A stretch of DNA of 11,702 nucleotides from NCBI GenBank assembly GCA_043738565.1, contig JAYUGA010000215.1, positions 1-11,702 of the forward strand. The letters run 5' to 3'. This DNA is from Stagnihabitans sp043738565 (GTDB taxonomy: Bacteria; Pseudomonadota; Alphaproteobacteria; Rhodobacterales; Rhodobacteraceae). The notes under the pieces are model-generated. The model was not told the DNA's origin. It ran no database searches and worked only from the letters and a program-made list of their open reading frames with translations. Positions 1 to 5,254 of the stretch are shown here, in pieces. Within the stretch, counting starts at the first letter, position 1. Each line of letters opens with the position of its first letter. The position numbers and the translations under genes are program-made.

Positions 1-1
1 T

Positions 2-1192
2 GATGAGATTTTTGGTGTGAGAAACTTCTTGAGGCAAGTTTGCTGGAAGAAACGCGTCTCACCCTCAAACGATGCCCGGTTCTTTTCTTATGACCATGAA
101 TATCTTATGGTTTATGCAAAAGACATACAAAAGTTTGAACTAAACCGGATTCCGATGAACGATAGACAGCGGGGGAACTACCGTAACATAGACAATGACC
201 CTCGCGGATCGTGGAATTCTGCAACTTACACTTGCAATAAGTCGGCAGAAGAGCGCCCCAACCTCTACTATCCCATAACTCAGCCGAATACCGGCGAAGA
301 GGTTTGGCCTTCTCGCACCGCAGTATGGAAGAACGACAAGGCAACCACTGAAAGAAATATTTCTGAAAACCTTCTTTATTGGGGCGCAGATGGCCGTTCT
401 TCTAAGCCGAGGCTCAAGACTTTTTTGCCACCTGAACCAAAAGTAGTGCCGCGTTCTGTATGGGAATACGAAGATGCTGGGCACACTCAGGAAGCAAGCA
501 TGGAACTTGCGGACATCGTTGGCTCAACCAAGTTGTTTGATACCCCGAAGCCTTCACGATTAATTAAGCGCATTATTCAGATGGGTGCTGGACCAGATGA
601 CCTGATCCTCGACTCCTTCGCCGGTTCCGGCACCACTGGGCAAGCCGTGCTGGACCTGAACAAACGGGACGGCGGCAACCGGCAGTTCATCCTTGTAGAA
701 ATGGACGAGGGCATCGCCGAAACCGTCACCGCCGAACGCCTGCGACGGGTAATCCATGGCTATGACAAGGGCGGCGATGCGTCCAAGCCGGTGGCTGGTT
801 TGGGCGGAGGCTTCCGTTTCTGCCGTCTTGGCGTGCCGCTGTTCGATGAATATGGCGACATTGCCGAAGAGGTCACCTTTCCCGACCTTGCCGCCCATAT
901 CTTTTTCTCGGAAACCGGCGTGCCGATCCCGGCGCGGGCGCAATCGGAGTTTCTGGGCATCCACCAAGGCCGCGCGGTGTATCTGCTGTTCGACGCCGCC
1001 CATGCCGGGGCCGCGCGCGAGGCGGCGGGCAATGTGCTGACCCCGGACAGGCTGGCCAATTTGCCCGCCACCCCACAGGGCTTTGACGGCTCCCGCGTGG
1101 TCTATGCCGAGGGCTGCACGGTGTCGGCGGACCGGCTGCGCGCGGCGAGCGTCACCTTCAAGCAAATCCCCTATCAGGTGGAGGGGGTATGA
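2..1192 (+). CDS. Type III-like DNA methyltransferase (Mod), 3' part; 5' end lies outside the window
   Basis: The frame is open at the left edge, so only the C-terminal 396 residues are visible. They resemble beta-class N6-adenine (or N4-cytosine) methyltransferases of type III-like systems, which use S-adenosylmethionine to methylate an asymmetric site and protect the host from the partner nuclease. Seen here are a motif X-like FDTPKPSRLI (536-565) and then motif I, DSFAGSGTT (611-637). In the beta class the catalytic DPPY motif and part of the target-recognition domain lie upstream, so they must be outside the window. The end, FKQIPYQV, is typical of this family as I recall it. The stop is one base before the res start, and the res ribosome binding site (GGAGG, 1180-1184) lies inside this gene. 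Bases 1-590 are much AT-richer than the rest. The exact modified base and target cannot be read from the sequence. Confidence 0.9.
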   Translation, partial: DEIFGVRNFLRQVCWKKRVSPSNDARFFSYDHEYLMVYAKDIQKFELNRIPMNDRQRGNYRNIDNDPRGSWNSATYTCNKSAEERPNLYYPITQPNTGEEVWPSRTAVWKNDKATTERNISENLLYWGADGRSSKPRLKTFLPPEPKVVPRSVWEYEDAGHTQEASMELADIVGSTKLFDTPKPSRLIKRIIQMGAGPDDLILDSFAGSGTTGQAVLDLNKRDGGNRQFILVEMDEGIAETVTAERLRRVIHGYDKGGDASKPVAGLGGGFRFCRLGVPLFDEYGDIAEEVTFPDLAAHIFFSETGVPIPARAQSEFLGIHQGRAVYLLFDAAHAGAAREAAGNVLTPDRLANLPATPQGFDGSRVVYAEGCTVSADRLRAASVTFKQIPYQVEGV

Positions 1193-1193
1193 C

Positions 1194-3866
1194 ATGGCCG
1201 CTGTAAATTTCGAGTTGCGCGGCTATCAGCGCGAGGCGTTGCGCACATTGCGGAATTATCTACGCAAGGTGGTGAAGTTTGACGGCATCGCGCAAAACCC
1301 CGCCAAAGCCGCCTTTACCGATGTGGCCGAGGCGACCTATTGGCCCGCCCCCTTGGTGAACGAACAGACGCCCTACGTCTGCATCCGCATTCCCACCGGC
1401 GGCGGCAAGACCATTGTGGCGGCGCATGCCGTAGGGGTGGCGGCGAAGGAATATCTGCAAGCCGACAACCCGATGGTGCTGTGGCTGGTGCCATCGACCG
1501 CCATTCTGGACCAAACGCTTGCGGCGCTGCGCAACCTTGACCACCCCTACCGCGCGGCACTGGCGGCAGAGTTCGGGCGCAACCTTTGTGTGCTGACCGT
1601 GGCCGAGGCGCTGGCCCTGTCGCGCCCCGATGCGACGGGCGGGGCCTGCATCATCGTCGGCACCATTCAGGCGTTCCGGGTGGATGAAACCGCTGGCCGC
1701 AAGGTCTATGCCGATGCAGGCGCGCTGATGGACCATTTCTCTGGGCTGGACGCCGCACAGGTGGCGCGGCTGGAAAAGGTGGAGGGGTCTGACCGGCCCG
1801 TGGCGTCACTCGCCAACGTGCTGCGCCTGCACCGCCCCATGGTCATCGTGGACGAGGCGCATAACGCCCGCACCGCGCTGTCGTTCGACACGCTGCAAAG
1901 GTTTGACCCGTCAATTATCCTGGAGTTAACCGCCACCCCGCAGTTGACGAAGGATTTGGCCAACGAGGTCTATCCGTCCAACGTGCTGTTCCACGTCTCT
2001 GCCGCCGAGTTGAAGGCGGAAGAGATGATAAAACTGCCGATCCGGCTCAACACCGATGCGGATTGGCGCAAGGTGATCGGGCAGGCGCTTGACTGTCAGG
2101 CGGCGCTGGAACAGGCGGCACAGGCTGAACAGGCCGATACCGGCGAATACATCCGGCCCCTTGTGCTGTTTCAGGCGCAGGCCAAGGCCAAGGCCGACCC
2201 GCACCGCCTGACCCCCGAAGTGGTGGTGCAGTTCCTGACCGACGACAAACGCATCCCGCGCGACCAGATTGCCATTCACGCAACCGGCCATGCCGAACTG
2301 GACGCGATTGCCGACATCGCCGCCCCGGATTGCCCGGTGCGCTATGTGGTGACGGTCCAGAAATTGCGCGAAGGCTGGGACTGCCCATTCGCCTATGTGC
2401 TGTGTTCGGTGGCCGAGTTGAGTTCCCCCACGGCGGTGGAGCAAATCCTTGGTCGCGTGCTGCGGATGCCAAAGGCGCGGCGCAAGACCCGCGATGCTTT
2501 GAACCGCGCCTATGCCTTTGTCGCATCCAACAGCTTTCAAACCGTGGCTGAGCGACTGAAAGACGGTCTGGTGGACGGCGCGGGCTTTGACCGGCTGGAA
2601 GCGGAGCAGCTTGTCAAACAGCACGGGGCGTTTGAATGGGCAGAGGATCGCGCAGAGTTCATTCACAAGTCGGACGCTCTGCCGGATGCGCCCAGCGCCT
2701 CCCCAGAGGCCATTGGAGCGGCGATTGCCAAACTGCCGCCCAGTCTGAAAGCGCGCGTGCAGTTCGATCCGGTAAGCCGGGAATTCGGGGTGCAGCGGGC
2801 CTTGTCGCGCGATGAACGGAACCTGATGCAACTCGCCTTCGCGAAAGTGCAGGGTGCCGAGCGGGTGATTGACCGGCTGTTCATCAAGTCGAACCGCATT
2901 CAGGCGACGGAAGCCCCCGAGGGTGAAAAGCCACCCTTCCTTGTGCCGCGTCTGGGGATACGCCGCCAAGGTGTTCTGGAACTGTTCAGCCCAGATCATT
3001 TCCTTGACCTGCCATGGAACCTTGCCGAATGCGACGTGAAGCCTTTTGCCACGAGCTTTGCCATTCATGGCGATACCAAAGCCGGTGAAATTGATGTGTC
3101 CGACAAGGGGCAGATGAAAATCGCCTTTGTTGGCCAGTTGCACGACCAGCTTGCGATGGCAATTCAGGAACCCGCTTGGACGCTTCCCCGGTTGGTGAAC
3201 TGGATTGACCGTGGCATCCCGCACCCGGACGTGACCAAGCCAGCGGCAAGGGTGTTTATCCACCGCGCTCTGGACGCAGCGATGCAGGGCAAGGGCTACA
3301 CGCTGGATCAGCTTGCCCGCTACAAATACGAAGTAAGGAGAAGTCTGGGCGAAGAAATCCAGACCCTGCGCGCAAGCCGCGAAGTTGGTAATTTCAACGC
3401 GCTGTTCGCGGCGGATGCAGGCAATTTTGAAACCAGTTCCGACCTTGCCATTTTGTTTGATGACCAGACGTATGCCTACAACCAGCCTTACAAGGGGGCG
3501 CGGAAATTCAACAAACACTACTTCAGCATCATCGGCGACTTGAAACCCGAAGGCGAAGAATTCCGCTGTGCGGTCTGGCTGGATGAACACCCCAAGGTCA
3601 GGTTCTGGGTGCGCAACGTGGACCGCAAGCCAAACGCCTTCTGGCTGCAACTGTCCGGCGCGCCGTTCTATCCTGACTTTGTGGCGATGCTCACCGATGG
3701 CCGCATTCTGGTGGTCGAATACAAGGGCAAACATCTAGCCGAAGACGCGAAAGAAAAGCGCATGGTCGGGGAACTATGGGCCGAGGCCAGCGGCGGGCAC
3801 TGTTTGTTTGCCATGCCGATTGGCCCGAATTTGATGGTCATAGATCATGCGATGGCGTCAGGCTGA
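1194..3866 (+). CDS. Type III-like restriction helicase-nuclease (Res)
   Basis: A complete 890-residue SF2 ATPase fused to a nuclease, the restriction partner of the upstream methyltransferase. Visible motifs are Walker A PTGGGKT (67-73), DEAH box VDEAH (219-223), motif III TAT (246-248), LREGWDCP (391-398, motif V region) and motif VI QILGRVLRM (417-425). Near the C terminus YPDF (826-829) and VEYKGK (841-846) give a PD-(D/E)xK site with D828, E842 and K844. Type III Res proteins translocate or diffuse on DNA after ATP hydrolysis and cut near the Mod recognition site when the DNA is unmethylated. The length is slightly below the roughly 970 residues of EcoP15I Res. I chose the ATG at 1194 over the in-frame start at 1083 because it follows the mod stop by one base, has GGAGG nine bases upstream, and opens with typical family sequence (FELRGYQREAL). 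All key residues are intact, so the enzyme looks functional. Confidence 0.92.
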   Translation: MAAVNFELRGYQREALRTLRNYLRKVVKFDGIAQNPAKAAFTDVAEATYWPAPLVNEQTPYVCIRIPTGGGKTIVAAHAVGVAAKEYLQADNPMVLWLVPSTAILDQTLAALRNLDHPYRAALAAEFGRNLCVLTVAEALALSRPDATGGACIIVGTIQAFRVDETAGRKVYADAGALMDHFSGLDAAQVARLEKVEGSDRPVASLANVLRLHRPMVIVDEAHNARTALSFDTLQRFDPSIILELTATPQLTKDLANEVYPSNVLFHVSAAELKAEEMIKLPIRLNTDADWRKVIGQALDCQAALEQAAQAEQADTGEYIRPLVLFQAQAKAKADPHRLTPEVVVQFLTDDKRIPRDQIAIHATGHAELDAIADIAAPDCPVRYVVTVQKLREGWDCPFAYVLCSVAELSSPTAVEQILGRVLRMPKARRKTRDALNRAYAFVASNSFQTVAERLKDGLVDGAGFDRLEAEQLVKQHGAFEWAEDRAEFIHKSDALPDAPSASPEAIGAAIAKLPPSLKARVQFDPVSREFGVQRALSRDERNLMQLAFAKVQGAERVIDRLFIKSNRIQATEAPEGEKPPFLVPRLGIRRQGVLELFSPDHFLDLPWNLAECDVKPFATSFAIHGDTKAGEIDVSDKGQMKIAFVGQLHDQLAMAIQEPAWTLPRLVNWIDRGIPHPDVTKPAARVFIHRALDAAMQGKGYTLDQLARYKYEVRRSLGEEIQTLRASREVGNFNALFAADAGNFETSSDLAILFDDQTYAYNQPYKGARKFNKHYFSIIGDLKPEGEEFRCAVWLDEHPKVRFWVRNVDRKPNAFWLQLSGAPFYPDFVAMLTDGRILVVEYKGKHLAEDAKEKRMVGELWAEASGGHCLFAMPIGPNLMVIDHAMASG

Positions 3867-3891
3867 CTTGGCAACCCAAGACGAGAAGCCC

Positions 3892-3959
3892 AACGCAAGC
3901 GCATGCGTTTGTCTGACTTGTGCAAAAGATCAGGTTTTGGCCGCTTTGTGTTTGCGGCC
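3892..3959 (+). terminator. Possible terminator region downstream of res (two hairpins)
   Basis: Two perfect 6-bp inverted repeats follow the res stop. AACGCA (3892-3897) pairs with TGCGTT (3904-3909) across a 6-base loop. GGCCGC (3939-3944) pairs with GCGGCC (3954-3959) across a 9-base loop. Neither is followed by a clear T-tract, so Rho-independent termination is only a possibility, and the structures could simply be transcript-end stabilisers. Confidence 0.3.
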
Positions 3960-4015
3960 TATAACACTAATCGCGCGCCGCGCGGGGCAGGCCGGGGGGC
4001 GGGGAGTAGGTCGTG

Positions 4016-4206
4016 GTCAGGTCCGGGGTCCGGGTCCAGCGTCCGGCATAGGTCCGGCGTCCGGCGTCCGAGGTCCGGCTTGGCAGGTCCAGCGTCCGGC
4101 CACGTCCTGGGTCAGGTCCGGGGTCAGGTCCGGGCAGGTCCAGCTTGGCAGGTCCAGCGTCCGGGGTCAGGTTCCAGCTTGGCGGGTCCGACGGGGTCAG
4201 GTCCGC
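4016..4206 (+). repeat. Degenerate G-rich heptad repeat block (GTCCGG/GTCCAG units)
   Basis: Between 4021 and 4206 I count 18 occurrences of GTCC, ten of them GTCCGG, all on the + strand. The others are mostly GTCCAG, with GTCCGA, GTCCTG and GTCCGC. Successive units are often 7 bases apart (for example 4052, 4059, 4066, 4073) or 14 (4073 to 4087, 4138 to 4152), interspersed with GTCAG links. A 28-base segment at 4072-4099 recurs at 4137-4164 with one mismatch, 65 bases downstream. A weaker third copy starts near 4170. The block looks like a decaying minisatellite with higher-order duplication. Its function is unknown. Confidence 0.8.
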
Positions 4207-4401
4207 ACTTCTCTTGCTGCGCCTGTGCCGGACCTGCGACGTTGCGGTATCCCCCCGACGACGGATCACGAAAACGTGAACACCACCCCCGGCGGCGGGC
4301 GGTTGGCGTTTCGGGACAGGACGGCCAGCAAAACCACATTAGGGGCAGGTTAGGGGCGGAAATCCCTAAATCTAAGAAAATGTAACGAAAACAAAGTCCT
4401 A

Positions 4402-4491
4402 TGGCGGATCGATAGGGATTCGAACCCTAGAGACGGTTCCCCGCCTACACACTTTCCAGGCGTGCGCCTTCGACCACTCGGCCACCGATCC
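4402..4491 (-). tRNA. tRNA-Ser (anticodon GGA)
   Basis: The 90-nt gene on the minus strand folds as a class II tRNA. The 7-bp acceptor stem pairs GGATCGG with TCGATCC (last pair a G-U wobble), followed by discriminator G and an encoded CCA (4402-4404). The anticodon loop reads CTGGAAA, giving anticodon GGA, which decodes UCC and UCU. The T arm is TAGGG-TTCGAAT-CCCTA, and a long variable arm between anticodon and T stems confirms the serine type. It lies 58 bases downstream of the alaX stop on the same strand. Its 3' end faces the restriction-modification module. Confidence 0.97.
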
Positions 4492-4502
4492 GTGACGGGG
4501 TG

Positions 4503-4530
4503 TTTACAGGGGGACAGGCTGCGGGTGCAA
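4503..4530 (-). promoter_or_regulatory. Candidate promoter of tRNA-Ser
   Basis: Reading the minus strand, TTGCAC (4530-4525) and TGTAAA (4508-4503) are separated by 16 bases and resemble sigma-70 -35 and -10 elements. The expected transcription start falls a few bases before the mature tRNA 5' end at 4491. The placement is good, but both hexamers are imperfect, and read-through from alaX is also possible. Confidence 0.45.
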
Positions 4531-4549
4531 GGGGGGTTGGCCCGATTTG

Positions 4550-5254
4550 TCACGCCAGCTCGATCGTCACCCGGCGGTTCTGGCGGCCCTTCTTTTCAAT
4601 CTTGCCGATCTGGATCTCGCCAAGTTCGCCCAAACGCACGACATGGGTGCCGCCACAGGGTTGCAGGTCGATCTCGCCGATCCGCACCAGCCGCACCCGG
4701 CCCTGCCCCACCGGCGGCATCACCGAGAGCGTCTTGATCAGACCGGGATTGGCCAGCAGTTCGGCATCGCTGATCCACTCCGTGGTCACCGGCAGATCGC
4801 GGTCGATCAGCCGGTTCAGCGCCGCCTCCAGCCCCGCCACATCGCCGGGCGCATCGGGCATGTCGAAATCCAGGCGGCCCCGGTCCACCCCGATCTGCCC
4901 ACCCGTCACCGGCAAGGGGATCACCACCGACAAGAGGTGCAGCGCGGTATGCACCCGCATGTGGCGATGGCGTCGCGCCCAGTCCAGCCGCATCAGCAGA
5001 CCCGCCCCAACCGGCGGCATCGCCCGCGCCTCGGCAGGCACCAGGGCCACCGCTCCGCCCTCGACTCTGACCGCCGTGGCAATCGCCATCGTGCCACCGT
5101 CCCAGTCGATCTGGCCTGAATCGCCGGGCTGGCCGCCGCCGGTGGTATAGAAAACCGAGCGGTCGACCACAATGCCACCCTCCGGCGTGTGGCCCAGCAC
5201 CCTTGCCGTGCATTGGGTCAGATAGGCGTCGTCCCGAAACAACAATTCGGTCAT
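4550..5254 (-). CDS. alaX: Alanyl-tRNA editing protein, AlaX type (trans-editing of Ser-tRNA(Ala))
   Basis: A 234-residue free-standing homologue of the AlaRS editing domain. AlaX proteins hydrolyse tRNA(Ala) mischarged with serine (or glycine) in the cytoplasm, backing up alanyl-tRNA synthetase. The zinc-binding set of the threonyl/alanyl-tRNA synthetase second additional domain is intact: HTALH (H102, H106) and CGGTH (C200, H204). The conserved glycine-rich loop TTGGGQPGDSG (37-47) is also present. The length and the N-terminal beta-barrel portion fit the medium-sized AlaX-M group. The ATG overlaps the stop of the upstream channel gene as ATGA (5254-5251), with AGGAGG at 5270-5265, ten bases before the start. 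This is the last protein gene of the minus-strand cluster, and tRNA-Ser follows 58 bases later. Assignment to the family is secure; the exact substrate preference is inferred. Confidence 0.93.
   Translation of the reverse strand: MTELLFRDDAYLTQCTARVLGHTPEGGIVVDRSVFYTTGGGQPGDSGQIDWDGGTMAIATAVRVEGGAVALVPAEARAMPPVGAGLLMRLDWARRHRHMRVHTALHLLSVVIPLPVTGGQIGVDRGRLDFDMPDAPGDVAGLEAALNRLIDRDLPVTTEWISDAELLANPGLIKTLSVMPPVGQGRVRLVRIGEIDLQPCGGTHVVRLGELGEIQIGKIEKKGRQNRRVTIELA

Larger units (their letters stand above)
3867..4401. other. Intergenic region between convergent res and tRNA-Ser
   Basis: About 535 bases with no credible gene. It begins with two short hairpins just downstream of res, continues with a G-rich degenerate repeat block (about 4016-4206), and ends with an AT-richer stretch (about 4331-4401) next to the tRNA 3' end. 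Several frames are open on both strands, but their translations are low-complexity Pro/Gly/Arg/Ser sequence generated by the repeat and show no recognisable domain. No integrase, transposase or insertion sequence end was seen. Confidence 0.7.

Noticed and set aside
1083..1193. A 37-residue N-terminal extension of Res from an in-frame start at 1083.
   Set aside because: It overlaps the mod C-terminus, and its translation is Arg/Ser/Ala-rich without similarity to Res. The ATG at 1194 has a good GGAGG nine bases upstream.
1926..3734. A 602-codon open frame on the minus strand opposite res.
   Set aside because: It lies wholly antisense to a well-supported helicase-nuclease. Its translation shows no domain and is the expected by-product of GC-rich codon use.
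4016..4206. Reading the GTCC-rich repeat as a CRISPR array.
   Set aside because: Units are about 7 bases with irregular links. There are no 24-40 base repeats with unique spacers of constant length, and no cas genes are visible.
4350..4369. TTAGGG...CCCTAA inverted repeat near the tRNA 3' side, considered as a tRNA terminator.
   Set aside because: The stem is only 6 bp and on the minus strand is not followed by a T-tract. The T-rich stretch lies before the hairpin instead, so support is too weak.
3847..4385. Open frames of 100-168 codons across the G-rich repeat block on both strands.
   Set aside because: Their translations are low-complexity products of the heptad repeat, with no domain and no convincing start signals.
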